64,000 nucleotides of DNA from Cavia porcellus (taxonomy: Eukaryota > Chordata > Mammalia > Rodentia > Caviidae). The notes beneath the pieces were generated by a model. That model worked only from the letters and a program-made list of their open reading frames with translations. It made no database searches and was not told the DNA's origin. The DNA lies in contig NW_026947484.1 in assembly GCF_034190915.1 (NCBI RefSeq), positions 71,875,482-71,939,481 of the forward strand, read 5' to 3'. The position numbers were made by a program, and so were the translations under genes. The first letter of the stretch is position 1. Every line of letters starts with the position of its first letter. Shown piece after piece: positions 20,629-35,285 of this stretch.

Positions 20629-23544
20629 ATTTTTAATTGGCTTTGGAAATCAGCTCAAGAAATGGCCTCATGGAATAAAACCCACAAATAATCCAATTCC
20701 TCTTTTCACACAGTCTCTTCTGTCTCATTTTCTCAGACCTCCTTCATCAGAAATAACAAGACCCACACTGAAGGATGGGAGCTCTCCCTCGGTCTTTCCT
20801 CTGCTGAACAGCCCTAAAGAACATCAGCTGAGGCCCATCTTGTTTCTAGGAGAATTAACTCTGATGAATTAGAAAAACAAGAGTAGTATCCTTTAGGTTG
20901 GTTTAGAATATCTAGATGTGCAGAGGAATATGCACTGTTTCAAGTGTGCTTTTCTGTATATACATTCTTATTCTACAGTGAAACGCTCTGTTTCATCAAA
21001 TTGTGTGTATCCTCAGATTAAAAGATGTAGCAAACAATAACATTTAGTCTCGCTTTTGTCTTTTAATCTGTAAATAGTTTCAACTACTGAGTGAACACAA
21101 TCACCAACATCCTGTCAGATTACTCTTCTTGCAGATCTAATCTAACTAATACTCTCTTTCAATAAAGAGTAACCTCAAATATAAATCTGTGCTTAGCTCG
21201 TGATCTCACTTATTTAAAGATTTACTTGAAGGAAAACAAGAATATATAATGCCATAATGTTGAACATCATATTATTTCCTGTCTCTGAGGTGATGGGCAG
21301 TCTTTGTTTTAATGGTAAAATATTTCAAAAATTTCCAGATTATCTAAGATAAATGCATACCATTATGAAATGAAATTCATTCAATGTAAAATGCATTAAA
21401 AATAAAATTACCACAATGTAACCTTGGGGCTTCTGAGAACTATAATCTGTACAGAATTATTGGTACATGTGGGGAGGCATCAAGTTTTGGGAAATATGAT
21501 ATACAAAACAACTGTCTGGCGTATCAAGTTTCAGAAAATAAGATGGAACTGTTAAAAGAATTATCTTCCTCTGGACATCAGTGAAATTGTTTTTAAACTG
21601 TCCAATTATTTAAAGTAAGTTCATGTACTGGCCATTGGGAGAATTTTCCAGAAACTTGATCTTCATTAGCTGGGTCTTACAAAACCAGAAAATACTACAG
21701 CATCTCATCAAATGGCACTGCATCACTTGAAAACACACTTGCATTTGGAACTACCTGGTCACCTCTGCAGTGTCTTCACCAACCTACATCAAATTCAGGT
21801 TTGCTGCCCACCCTACAGCCAGGGTCAGGCAACAATCACTAGGCAGTGAAGCAAACACCTCAAACTCTGAATGCCAGAGGACGGCCAAGCAGTTGTCATG
21901 GTAGTACAGACACAGCCCTTGTGCAAGACTCCTCCGAAAATATTTAACTTCCTTCATCCCAATAGTGACACATATGTAGTCATTTTGCCCAAGTTTGCCA
22001 ATTAGCAAACTCTTGGTGATAGTCTGATACCATGCCTTAGTTGCAAACTAGTATTTTTTTTTCAGTGAAAATCAGAGTAATTCAGTATATGACTTAGGAA
22101 AAATCAAAAGAGAGAAAATTCAAACAGCTCAAATCGTGCAATCGCCACACAAGTCCACCTGAGAGGTACTTAGCCTCAATGCCCCTGTGTAACCATGCAG
22201 TCCCGTGGTTACAGCAAGAGGATTCTCTTTCAGACTGGTAAGGTCCTTTTATGTCTTTTCCGGAGAAGAATCAGCTTCCAGTTAGAACATCAAAAGTATT
22301 CTCAAAATTTATCCTGGCTATTAAGTCGCAAAGGTAAATTGCAAGTTAACTGAAGACTGAATGGCACACATCTTGAAATCAGTGGTCCAAGATTAGAGGT
22401 ACATTAAAGGCTGTAATTTCGTCTTTGGTCTCCAGGTGTCACTGTCCGCATTGTTTATTTCAGCCTACTTGACAATGCACACAGGGGCACAGGCGCATGC
22501 GCACACGCACGCACACGCAGGCAGAAAGAGGGGGCTGGTCGTCTCCTGGGTCGGAACTAGCTACAGCTAATTTTGATCTTATGGCTCAATATTTCCTTTC
22601 TTTGCTAGTAAAATAGTAGCTAAGGCTATCACTAGAATGAAAATAGCTCTTTTACATTTAACCTGTGGACAACAAACATTTTCTTTTTAAACAAACATTT
22701 TGACATTTGTTTAACAGCGTGGATCTGAAGGCACGAAGGGGAAATCATAGGTGGCCATTCTAGCATCGTGCCTGTCCTTCCGTGGCTTCTTGCATTTTCA
22801 TTTCCTTCCCTCAAATGCACATCTGCCAGTAAATCAACAGGCAGAGATTCTTGGGGAAGGGGGATAAGAGATTGATTCTTAACACTTTCAGGGAAGGAAA
22901 TCCTTTCTTCCAGATCCCAAGGACTTTGTTTTTTGATATGTGTCAAAAAGAGAGCTCTGACATAGAGAACTGTTGAAAAGCACGACTTTAACTCACATCA
23001 GAGTCTTCTTGACTCCTGATTGCTGGCCCGAGTGATACTTGGGATAAATACACAAAAGATACATGTTTGTCTTTTTACCAACAGGTAGTATTTTTGCACA
23101 ACACATTGTCTGACCCCCTTCATACTCATTATTAATTAATCCTGATTCTGCTTCCTAGGTAAGGAGTGAGTGACCTCCCCCTGGCCCCAGACTGATGGAG
23201 GCCTTGAGAACCAGCCCTAGCTGGCTGTATCTGGATGCGCTGCTTTAGCATTAGGAAAATTCACATCCAAACTGGTGTGAGCAAAGCTTGTGCTTAGTTA
23301 TCCCCTAACATGGAGACAGCTCGGTTTCACTGCCCGTGTTTGGCCAGGCAGAGCCTAGAGCAGTATAAATTAATTTCACATTTACGATCACCATGTGAGA
23401 AACAGATGAAGCCCGCCTAAGATTCTACATATAGCAGGATGATCCCAAAAAACCAAAGGATCTCATTTCTATCCACAAAAAAATGCCCCTGAAGAGAAAC
23501 CGAATTACACAGTGGGTGGCTCTTCTCACCTTCACCCAGAGTCA

Positions 23545-24012
<468 letters not shown>

Positions 24013-24486
24013 TCACAGAACACGGGTAAACTAGCCACATCCGTCATCACTAATAAATATAAACTACAAGAGTAAACAGTTTGTTAAAATTGTCTTACTC
24101 CTTTCTCCTAATTCTAACACAATTTCCCCAATACTTATTTCATTGATATATCTAACATTTGTATGGTTGACTTTTAAAACGCTTGTTCCATTCAAATAAA
24201 AAGCACATTTGGATTAACCATTTGGTAAGGAGTAAACAGATTTTTCTTAATGAAAGAGGAAAAGTTTAAAAGTTTGTTTTCTTTTTTGGATATTAACCAT
24301 TGTCTCATTGTAGTAGCTAGTGGAGAGATGATTGGAAAGATATTTATGGGTAGGAGTATGTTATACACTCTATCATTAATGGCTAGTTTTATGTGTTTTT
24401 GAGGTGAAAATCCCTCATGACTATTTATATTTTTTTATGCATTTACTGTCTTATTTTATTTTGTGCTGGTAATATACTGCTTTGCA

Positions 24487-24637
24487 CATTTTTTTTTTTT
24501 TGAGACAGGGTCTCACTTTGTAGTGCAGGCTCATCTTGAACTCATGTAGCTCAGATTGGCTTCCAACTCACAATGATGCTCCTGCCTCAGTCTCCCAAGT
24601 GCTGGGATTACAGGTGTGCACCACCACATCCAGCTCT
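24487..24637 (-). repeat. 7SL-derived B1-like SINE, quasi-dimeric
   Basis: Poly-T followed by TTGAGACAGGGTCTCACTTT and CTGGGATTACAGGTGTGCAC, the reverse complement of a B1 element. An internal duplicated segment of about 25-30 bases is typical of B1. Fairly well preserved. Confidence 0.88.
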
Positions 24638-25301
24638 GACTTTTAAAAAGTACCTAACAAATCACTTTTAAAGCCAGTTAGATGAGACTACTTTTACTTG
24701 ATGACTCTGTCAATTATTTCAGCATAATAAAGTTCAGGGTTCTTTTTATTAGCATCTTAAAGCAATATAAATAGCAATTTATTACTCCAAAACCAAAAAG
24801 AAGATACATGTGTACTTATTTTACAAATATAGGTGGAGTCTTATCTTTAAAATAGTACCAACTATAATAAAATTCTCAGAATTTCTGGTTAGGTTTCTGG
24901 TTAGGTACAATTTCTAGTACCTGAATTTATAGTTGTTTAATCAACTCAATATAACCTCGGTGTATGGTAGAGGCATTTTTGACCTAGATAATGATATTAA
25001 TTTTTGTTATAACTGATATTATGCCAACTCAGAGTGAATTCACCCCTTTGAAAGGTGGACTCTTGCCACGATTTAGGTTATCTATTAATAGGGTGCCAGA
25101 CAATGAATATGAATATCCGCCATAGTGAATTGAGCAAAAAATTTCTGGCCATTTTCTTTGATTTTGTTACTGTTATTGCTGATTTTTGTTCGTTTATTTT
25201 GTTTTGTTTTAGTGGGAGAATGAAAGTTGAAGCAACATGGTGTACCATTTTTATAAAACAACAAAAGTTGAAAGTTAACAAAACTTGTTTAAAAAAAAAG
25301 T

Positions 25302-26075
25302 AACCACTTAGGTAAACAGCGGGTTGCCTCCCTAATCTAAAAACTAAAGGAATTAGTGGGATCCAAATGTACAGTGCGCCCTGCGAAAGTCAAAGGGGAG
25401 GAATTGTCTAAAAAGGGAAGGCAGAGGACATTATTAATCTTGTGTCATGATTTGAAACCCATATTGCTTTTATTACTCTGTTTAGTTTGGTTATATTCTA
25501 TTCCAGTTAATCTACTTGTACTAGATATTTGAGGGCATAGGCAGCTATTCCAAAAATAGCAGGATATACTATGGTAGCCATTTTTAATTTCCTATTAACT
25601 TAATCTGAAGCCCTGTATTGCTTTCACTGCCTTGTTTTGACTGATTTTATTTGAATCTGTCTTATTCTATTGCTGTCTTGTCTTGACTGATTTTATTCGA
25701 ATCTTTAACGTTTGATAGTGTCAAGTCTGAGTGAGAGTATAGGTAACTACTCTGAAGACAATAAGATTCACCACCATATTCATTGTGGTTTGACTATTAT
25801 CCTCTTTTGAAGTCTTATAATATCTCCAGTGTTTTGTTTTTATTGATTTTATGCTCTACTGCTATATTCAATTGTATTATACCTCATGATATGGGCAATT
25901 CTATTGAAGATAACAAGAGACACCATGGTAACCATTGTAGATCACCTTGTATTGTGATTTTTAAATTATGTACTATGCCCATCCTTTTGTTTTGAATAAC
26001 CCCATTTTGCTTTTTGGTTTTTTTTTTTTTTTTCTCATTTGGTTTTATTGTTTTCAAAATTAAAATTTTAAAAAG
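25302..26075 (+). mobile_element. Composite non-autonomous retroelement: short 5' module plus ~150-bp monomers
   Basis: About 120 bases of unique 5' sequence are followed by degenerate tandem monomers anchored near 25429, 25571 (ATGGTAGCCATTTTT), 25772 and 25925 (ATGGTAACCATTGTAGATCA). The last monomer is nearly identical to that of the half-LINE at 55269 (ATGGTAACCATTGTTGATCA). A T-rich end and a short A-rich tail follow. The second interval is longer (about 200) because of a duplicated 'gactgattttattcgaatct'-like segment. A flanking duplication (AAAAAGTAA) is possible but weak, so the ends are approximate. Confidence 0.65.
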
Positions 26076-29000
26076 TAAATTAGTGAGAATCCCAGTTGAT
26101 AGGTAAAAATTTCAAAGTCCTGGATTATAGTATCAAATACCAATATCCATGCTGTAATACATTTGCAAATGATTATACTCACCTCATTCTAAGAGTTAGC
26201 CTTGGGCTTGTAACTTGTTTTGGCTACTAAAATAAGAATAGCAATTACAGGTCTCACTGCTAGATGGAAATTTTAAATACTGAGGAGCTTTTCTTCTTTT
26301 TGCTCCTTCTACTGTGACCAGTAATGTTTCAGGTGGGTCTTATTCCATCAGTCTGGGTCTCTAAAGTGAATGTGAAGTATGAGGATCAGAGCTATCCCCA
26401 AACCTACACTGGATATGTTCTTTCTGTAAAATGCTAAGTCTTTGGGATCATGTTTCATTATTATAGAATCTAATTGAGTCTAAGACAAAATTGTGCATGT
26501 AATTCAAAACCTAGACTTTCTATACATGTAGACACATTTTTCCATGTGTAGATGTATGCACACACAATATATGCCTGCAGATTTATAGATGAACAAATTT
26601 CAACAGGAAGGTCACGTGGACTTTATGAAGAAATGATTCAGGAGCCACACCTAGAAAAACAGGTCCTGGTGCAATGATGTCTGAGTCTGAGTACTCATCA
26701 CATCATTTGCTGATTAGCAAATCAGCTCAGCTCACTAAAGACCCTTCACCAGTCCTGATCCCATCATCTGTCTGTTAAAAACCAACTAATATTTTAGTCT
26801 TATGTAATGCTTTTCTTCGACAAAGGTAAAAACAAATGAAAGCCTTTTATTTGCATCTCTGTATCACTGTAGGGACAGGTACGTGTCAGACAAATGACTC
26901 CCAGATGACTGACTGAGAGCATGAGGAAGAAAGGTGAAAGGAGTGGGTTAGGGGACCCAGGGGTCAGATGGGAACACTGTCCAGAGTTCATCTCTGTTTT
27001 CGTAGCTGTGTGTTCGCTGTGAGCTCTTTGCATCCTACTGGGGCAAAAATATTTCAAATCATATCAAAATGGACTTTAGCTGTAATTCCTGACTTTAATA
27101 ACATCTGTGTAAATAACCTTCACTTTTCTTCGGCAACCCCTAAAGCAATGACTGGATGTTTACAAATCACAAAACAATAGACTTCAATACAAAACATTTT
27201 CACTGTTTTTGTGGAAAATAGTTAACTTCGGGTGTCAGAGGCTCATGCCTCCTGAAATAAAGTCATTACTAGGTGTGAGGCCCTTTGTGTAGCGTGACCC
27301 TGCTACTCTAACTCTGTACCCTCCTACAATCTCCTACCACACCATAATCCCATTCCCTCTGCACCCTCCGAAGGGGTAAGGAAGCTTTATCTGGGCAAAG
27401 TATTAACAGACGGTGAAGAACATAACAGTTCTTTTTTTCTGGAACCCTGGAATGTATGCAAATACCTTTGTATATTCACAAACACACTCACTTTCTGAAG
27501 TCGTTGTCCAACTAATCACAAGTAAGTGACAGTACAATAAAAAGCAGAAATTTTGATTAAAGGTCTGCCCATGAAGGCTAGAAATATTTTTAGATTTTTC
27601 AGAGTTTCAGTGTGAATAATGGTGGACCAAACAGTTGCAAAATTGTAAGCCAAACCAAGGCGGACAGTAATTATAACAACTTTTCTGACAATAAAAACCA
27701 ATTTCTAGGCCAATCTATTGTCTTAACTCTAAAAAAGCACAATAGACACACAATACATGTCTGGTGGTGCACACCAGGCCTGAGGGATTGTGGGAAAGTC
27801 ACTGACACAATACAGAGGTTTCTCATTACCCCACTGGTAGTGTTGCTATTTGCAGCCTGGATGACAGATCTCCCTTCAGGAAGTACATGATCAGAACCCA
27901 GAGGAGCTGCTCCTCAGATCTCCCTAACCTTCCATCTGGCTTGGAGAATAAAGGATGCTTCCCACTTCTTCCCAACTCTGCTCAACTGAGCCATATTTGC
28001 AACGTTTAGAAAGTGATGGGAACAGGAATGCATTGTTAAACATCTGACAACAGGAAATCAATCTTTTTTCACAGACTGTTACATTGATTCATATAAGAAG
28101 ACATGGGAATTTGACAGGCACTCTGGCAGGACAGTGGAACCCTTGGGGTGGTCTCTATGTCAGCAAAGCAAGATGGTTTTAATCACTGCAAAGAGGTTCA
28201 GTCTCTGTCAGCATCAGCACACAAGGGATTAATAGCTCAGACCAGCTATGGAGAAGCATTTGAGGAATACACAAACTTCATTAAAAAGCTGCAGCTATCC
28301 TGGCACATGTGGGAAGGACAATGGGCTGACCAGTGGCACAGTGTTGTTCTAGGCATATGCCCACAGGGTAAAAGTTACTCCAGTGTAACTGCTTGTGTGG
28401 TGAGGTGTTATTAGCTAACAGTGACAGATTTCCAAGACACATGGTCCGCAGATGAATCGCATGCTGTGATTCAATTTTCAAACCCAAAAACAGTTCCTAC
28501 TGTCTCGTCTTATCATAACCTGTCAGGGTTTACAGTGAAAATGCTTCTGTTTAATAAAAGATATGACAATCCTTTGCACATCAAAACCTAAAATTAAATT
28601 TAAAACAGCAGTGCTCCTGTGCAAATGGCCCTATTGAACAAGTTGCAGAATAAAGATAATATTTTAACTTTACCTTCGCAGCACATGTATTTCATCTCCA
28701 CAAACCAACTGAATTTGGTTAGATAATATTTTCAAAAATAGCTACCAGATGTATATTTAAATATATTTAACAATGACAGGAAAATAAAACCAGTTTCTCA
28801 AAAAAAGGTTTATGTAAATTAATTGCATATTTCACAGGTGGAATTATCATTCTTTATCAGTTCCTAATGTCACAAGGTTATAAAAAGATAGTCTTCGAAT
28901 AAATCTAGCAAATAGAACAAAGACTCTCATGATTCCATGAAGGAGCTCTCTGAGATGCTTTTGGGATCAAAGATTTTAAGATCAGAAACTAATCACTGCA

Positions 29001-29122
29001 CAGGCAAACAGTGGGTTAGAAGCCACACACTGCTACCTCCTCTGGAACCAAGCTGCAGTGCCTTCTGCAGCAAGAACCTTGTCACATTTCTGTAAGTGAC
29101 AAACTGTCCAACAGCTGGCCTA

Positions 29123-29218
<96 letters not shown>

Positions 29219-29379
29219 TTAGCATCTCCGGTGGTGGGAATCACAGAGAAAGTGGTTACCTGCAGGCACCACTCAGCTCCCAATTACCTTCCTGCAACAG
29301 CCACACAGAGTAATCAGTCAGAATACACGAGATAATAAGAAAGTAACCTTTACCACAGTGCGACTCATGTTAAAAGGCT

Positions 29380-29800
29380 GTGAAAGTATGGCAAAACACA
29401 CATTTTTACCCTGCTGGGAAAAGTAAAATCTGTAGCACCTTTTCTGAAAAACAGTTCGATAAAACAGAATAAAAGTTTTTAAAAACCCTATTCTCTTTGA
29501 CCCTGTAGATCTACTTCTGTCTTAACAAAATAATTTGAAAATGCTGATAAATTTTAGCAGGACATAATGTAACCTTGTAAGTATCCAATATTGGCTAAAC
29601 AAACATAGCATGCCTGTACAGTGATATGTTATCTCATCTAATTACAATCGTTTTGGAGTCATCATATTCGGAAGTGAAAATTATGCTCTAGTGTCGAACA
29701 AAACAATATCACATGATACACTCATTATTTGTAATCAGCACTAGATGAAAGTATAAATAAAGACTGAGAAGTAAAGCAAATGGAAGTGCTGGACTCTGTT
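29380..29800 (+). repeat. Ancient L1M/HAL1-type LINE 3' fragment
   Basis: The order 'tttgaccctgtagatctact', 'ttctgtcttaacaaaataat', then a 'gtatccaatattggctaaac' region follows old L1 3' consensus. All frames are broken. Confidence 0.5.
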
Positions 29801-30740
29801 TTCTTCTGTAAGCTTCGTATATTTAGCAACTTATTTCAATGAAAAATATGGCTAATTTTATAATTTAATATAAAAATAGAAGAATAACAAAAATTTAAGG
29901 ATTCATTATACTCAATGCCCAGTCTCCACATCCTAAATAACACTGTCATGCTTGGCAAGCTGACACCACCCTGTCCCTCAGGTAGCAGGGCTCCCACAGG
30001 AACAAAGTGGGCATCTGGGTGGGCCTGGCCCATTCAAAAGCTTCCTAATGACACATACACATCTGGGCAGGAAACTGTCTATCAAAAGAGTTGCTGCTAA
30101 TTAGAAAAAGCAATAAAACTGTCTCATTTAATTTGAGATAGAAAACTGAGAACAGATAGTAAGTAAGTAAAAGAGCAGTGAGTACGAAGCAGAAAGGCCA
30201 GGAAGACACCCAAAGAGAAATCAAAGAGGCAGCTCCCTAGAAGTTCCCTGGTTGGCTTCAGCTCATGTTCTCCCGTAATAGTTCCCTCCCCGCCACACAC
30301 ACGTGCACACCTACGCAACCATACATGCACACACACACACAAGAATAAGATGGCCTAAAAGAGAGTCTCTGATTTACCCAGCCCCCAAATTGAAAAATGT
30401 ATTTGTAAGAAGATAGAATAAGTCTCTGATTTGGATTCCAACAGAACTGTCCCCAACTTTCAATTGTTTTGCCTCAAAAGTCTCATAAATTCCAGCCTCA
30501 GCTCCATCATTTCCTGCAAAGGGAACAGTAGCTTTCCTATTCTGCTGAAAGACATAGGTCATATTCCTTTGATCCAGAGAGTAAATAGCAAGTTGAGCAT
30601 GACAAGACTAATATGAATCTCAAGGTTAAATGATGATATATAATGAAATAGGAAATAGCCATGTAAATTAAATAGAACCAAAATGATCCAGATAATTTTA
30701 ACATAAATTCTTTCAAGACACTGTCAAAACGTTATATATA

Positions 30741-30832
30741 GGGGACCAGGGATTTAGCTCAGTGGCATAAGTGTCTGCTTGGCAAGTGTGAGGTCATGAG
30801 TTCAATCCCCAGTACCAAAAAAAAAAAAAAAA
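30741..30832 (+). repeat. ID-like tRNA-derived SINE with target-site duplication
   Basis: GGGGACCAGGGATTTAGCTC starts a full-length copy ending GTACCA plus 16 A. It is flanked by GTTATATA on both sides (30731-30738 and 30834-30841), so the insertion boundaries are well supported. Confidence 0.92.
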
Positions 30833-30885
30833 GGTTATATACAAAATGCTCAATAAAATTTGCAGATTTTCTAGAAGCACTAATG

Positions 30886-30942
30886 TTCGCAGGATGCAAA
30901 AAAATTTGGATGACAGGATGCAAAAAGATTTGGATGACAGTT
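30886..30942. repeat. Two-copy 25-base tandem repeat
   Basis: The unit GATGCAAAAAGATTTGGATG plus ACAG occurs twice head to tail, with one extra A in the first copy. Confidence 0.85.
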
Positions 30943-32434
30943 TTTGTCCTAAAATCAATCATTTTAACTTCTGTCCTGGAGCTCTGTGTGATCACAAAAC
31001 ACATCTGCAAAAGTCTTGGGTGATTTGTGGCTTTGTAGCAGCTTTTCTCTGTGTCCATTCAAGAATCAAATCTTCAATTTTGGTCTCTTAAGAATGGTGT
31101 CACGCGATAACCCAGCAAACCACAGAACTCAGGGAAAACTCAAGTCTTTGGAATATTGTTTTTCTTTATTCATTCACAAGATCTGCTGAAGGTCATTTGA
31201 CATGATGTATTTCATAACTAGTTGATTAAGAAAAGGTACAAAGGACACTGTGTTTGCAGCAGGAGTAGCTGGAGGAAGTGACTCCTGATGTCTAAACTGA
31301 TCAGATGCCAAAAAATATAGCACAGGCCTTTGTGCCAAGGGTCCTTGCAGAACAATTAACTCACAAGTACTAAACTTTCCCACACCATTTTCCAGCTAGG
31401 TGAGGAAATGAGTGAAATGAACTAATCAGGGATCAGCTTACTTTGGCCCATGAGCCTACCCAGACAGGCACCTATTTATGGAAATACATGTTTATTAGAG
31501 TCCCACTATATTTTCTATGACCATTCTGGGTTAAGACAACAGTTTATTGGTTGCGACACAGATCACATGACTTGCAAAAGCGAAAATATTATCTAGCCCT
31601 TTACAAAAAAGTTTCATCAACTCTTGAACTAGATAATTTTTAAGATCCTTTCTAATCTAATCTATTACTGACTTAAAATTAATAATTCTTATTAAAGAAT
31701 TCCTTCTCCGTAAAAACATTAGAACTGGAATTTAATACTTTATGCAGTAAACACAGAAAACCTTATTCTATAACAAAATATACATAAGAAGGCAAAAAAC
31801 TTATGTAGGTATATGCAACATGCCATGCTCTTTCCTCTAGAGATATACATTTTCTAAAACATGAAATTGTATTTTAAAATATTAAAATAATACCTAAGTA
31901 GATATAAATTAATTTACCTATATTAGTTCAATTGTCTCTAAAGTAGAAAAAAATCATAATTAAATGATAGTTGGGGTGAACAAAGCATTATCCATTCTTA
32001 AAGACAGGGATGCGGAAATGTTCAGTGACAGGAGGATAATAAACTTACTAATGGCCCCTTACTCTAGTAACATTGTTAGAAGTCAGCAGCAGAACCACTG
32101 GGACTCAGGCAGAGGACCATAACAGTCACAGGATTAGAAATGATCTTGTGTTATTTTTAGACCTTTGCTTGCAGCACACAGGAGTCAGTCACTTACCCAG
32201 CAGGAAGACATATGGTACTCACAGGACCAAAAAGCCTGGGAAGACCCACTTTCTCCCTGCGAGCTCAGTTAGTTTGAGCAGACTGACAACCTATGTATAT
32301 TGTAAAATGTCATTCAGGGTGTCAGAGAGAATTAATTCTCTTTGCAATGATCTACGTCACCTTTTTACATGCACCCCAATTCTCATAGCTGGAATGATCC
32401 TACTTGTAGCTCCAGGCCATCCTGCACTATGGCT

Positions 32435-32600
32435 CCTGAGCAGTGGACCTCAAATGTGTTCTCGACCAGGGTCAGCAGCAGCACCAGGGACCTTGTAAGG
32501 AAAATGACTTCTTAGGCCCTATCCCAGCGCTACTAAAGCAGAAACATTGTATTTTATCTGGTCCTTGGGTTATTCACCTTGCTCAGATGTTGCTCCCTAG
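32435..32600 (+). repeat. hAT-Charlie (MER5-like) DNA transposon fossil
   Basis: The sequence 'gcagtggacctcaaatgtgt', then a 'agcagcagcaccagggacct' and 'cttaggccctatcccagc' order, matches the MER5A type internal consensus layout. No intact terminal repeats seen. Confidence 0.5.
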
Positions 32601-34830
32601 TTGCAAATGTGGAGAGATTAAGTAACAGCTGAGAAGATAACCTGATAGAACATCACTAAGCAATCATGAGCATCCCATGGAGGGGAGAGAGGACCTGGGA
32701 ACAGGAGCAGAAAGGGCTCTGAAGTCCCATTCAAAATGCAGATGAAATTCACTGGTCACTAACAGGATCCCACACTCAACTAGGATTAAAGCACAGAGCC
32801 CCAAAAGATGAGGCAGAGGTTTAACTTACATCGCTGGAGCTTTCCTCCAAAGACCCTCAAAGGCAACATGAGGAAACATTACTTTTCTCTACATCTACAG
32901 TAGAAACTTGTTTCCTGTACTTTGTACTAAGCCAAGAGCTCTGTCAGCACTCGATAAATAATGAATTATAGTCATTTAGTTACAGCTTTTTTGCGCCCAG
33001 GACATGTTATATTGACTTTGTACTTGCAATAAAATTTTCTACCACTTAAGAACAGAGCAGCCAAGGAGAAAGGCCAAACAAAAGTCAAGCAATAGTCTAA
33101 GGAAAATTTGGCAATTTTTATGTCTGTCTCAGAAAAGCTGAATCAAGCAAGATAAAACAGAAATGAAACCAAGCCAGCTGAATACCTCATAGCAACAAAT
33201 GAGAAAGGAACACAACACAGCATCTTAGATCTATACTATGACCTCACTGGCCCACACCCAAGAGCATTACCTAAGTACTCTTGGCTCCTCTGAGAATAAG
33301 ACACTTTCATTGAGGGTGACAGGGATGACCTAATAAAAGGCACTATCTCAAAGTTAGGTATCCAGAGGCCCAGAAGCCCTGTAAGTCATCTTGACTACAG
33401 GACTCAGCCAGGGACTACAGAGCATGAGACAGAAGTTAGATCAGCTGTGTAGAATATTCCTTCACTGGTGAGACAGAAACATCACCAGCTCTAGGGCACT
33501 AAACCAGACTCGACTCTTTGAGCATGTCCTCAGAAATGGGTAGAGTGCTGTCCATAGCCAGGGCTGCCTCCATAATGTGGAGGGTTGATGATCAGTATGT
33601 AACACCTGCCATGTTACTAGCATGCAAATAGTAGAGGTTCAGGGCTTCTGTTTTCATGCAGCTTTCATTCTAAAAGAAAAAAGCGGATAATAAGCACATT
33701 TTTAAAGGCCATGTCAAGGTAAAATAAAGCATCATGTTGATGTGTAGAGTGCCTAATAGGTTACATCACACTGGATGATTAGAGAAAAGTTCTGCGGGGT
33801 GATTTTTAACTAAGTCCTTCATGATGAGAAATAATCAGCTGTGCCAAAGACGAGAGTAACAGCACCCCTTCATAAAGAAACAGCCAGGGCAAAGGCAGGG
33901 ACTAGCTTGTTGTTTGAGTGGGGGGAAAAGCTGTATTTGTAGACTTTACACAACAAGAGTAACAGTGGTAACAGGTGAGTTCAGAAGGACAGCTCGCACA
34001 GGAAGCTGAAGTCCCTAGGAAGGCCCTTGGATTTCATTCTTGTGGCTCAGGAGGCCACATGAGGATTTGAACCACTTGAGTACTATCAATCCCCCAGGGT
34101 GTATTTTCCAGGATACAAGGAGCCAGTTTTATTTTCAAAAACTGGGAAATAAAATCCTGGCTATTGTGTAACACAATGGGTGTTGTGCTGCTCTTCATCT
34201 TTAGGGGAACAGGGGCTGAGTGCCGAGGAAACGCTGGTGATGGAGTCAGCACCAGTGAGATCCAGAGAAATCTGGGCCACTGTTTCAGGAAATGAGGTCA
34301 CCCCCTAGAGTGCAGCTCCACAGACCAAAGCCCTGACTGTAAATCAGGTCTTCCCGAAAAACCCACGTGCCTGCTGTTGGGGTCTCCGTCAGCTTCCAAC
34401 TGTTATGGGGTTTATGAAGAAAGCACCATATTAAGTGAATCCTTTTATCCCCAGTCTACTGCATGGTAACTGGATATGATAATTAACCCAGCAATGCAGT
34501 AGACTTCCAGGGACTTAACGAAGTATTCAGTTGGTAGACATCTCACCCTGCTCCTAGAAGCATCAGCAGTTTCATGAAAAAAGGGCTGATTATGAGGCCA
34601 AAAATTCCTGAGTTCAACATTTTAACTGAGGATTCAGTTCAACATTATAGCTGAAGGGTACTGCATTGGCCACTGTGTTAATTTTACTGGAAGATTAAAA
34701 ACTGTGATACTCATTTCGGAGCTCTTCTGAGTTATCTTACTCATTATTTACTGACAACTGAAATGTTGATCTCACCTATCAAACTCTGAGATACTCTTTT
34801 TCCTGCATAGTGTGTGTAAATGATGCATCA

Positions 34831-35052
<222 letters not shown>

Positions 35053-35204
35053 CTACTGCAACTATCAAACTGGTCATCTTTTTGAAAATCGTTAGCTTGA
35101 AGATGGCAATGAAAGAAAAACTAAAAGAAAAAGAACAAGTGGACCTATCTAGTGAATGAAAAAGGATTCACCTATATTTTTTTACTATCAAAATAATTAT
35201 TCCC

Positions 35205-35285
35205 GGGGCCAGGGATTTAGCTCAACAGCATAAGTGCCTGCCTGGCAAGCATGAGGTCATGAGTTTGATCTCTGGTACCAAAATA
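35205..35285 (+). repeat. ID-like tRNA-derived SINE
   Basis: GGGGCCAGGGATTTAGCTCA starts the copy and GGTACCAAAA ends it. It is followed by (AAT/ATT)n; AATAATTATT before and after may be the target-site duplication. Confidence 0.88.

Noticed and set aside
22490..22525. CA/CG mixed dinucleotide run as a Z-DNA or regulatory element
   Set aside because: Only about 30 bases, irregular, and not placed near an exon; no support for a function.
32073..32498. 141-codon plus-strand open frame
   Set aside because: No recognisable domain, antisense within a TMC1 intron, and it overlaps the hAT fossil; treated as chance.
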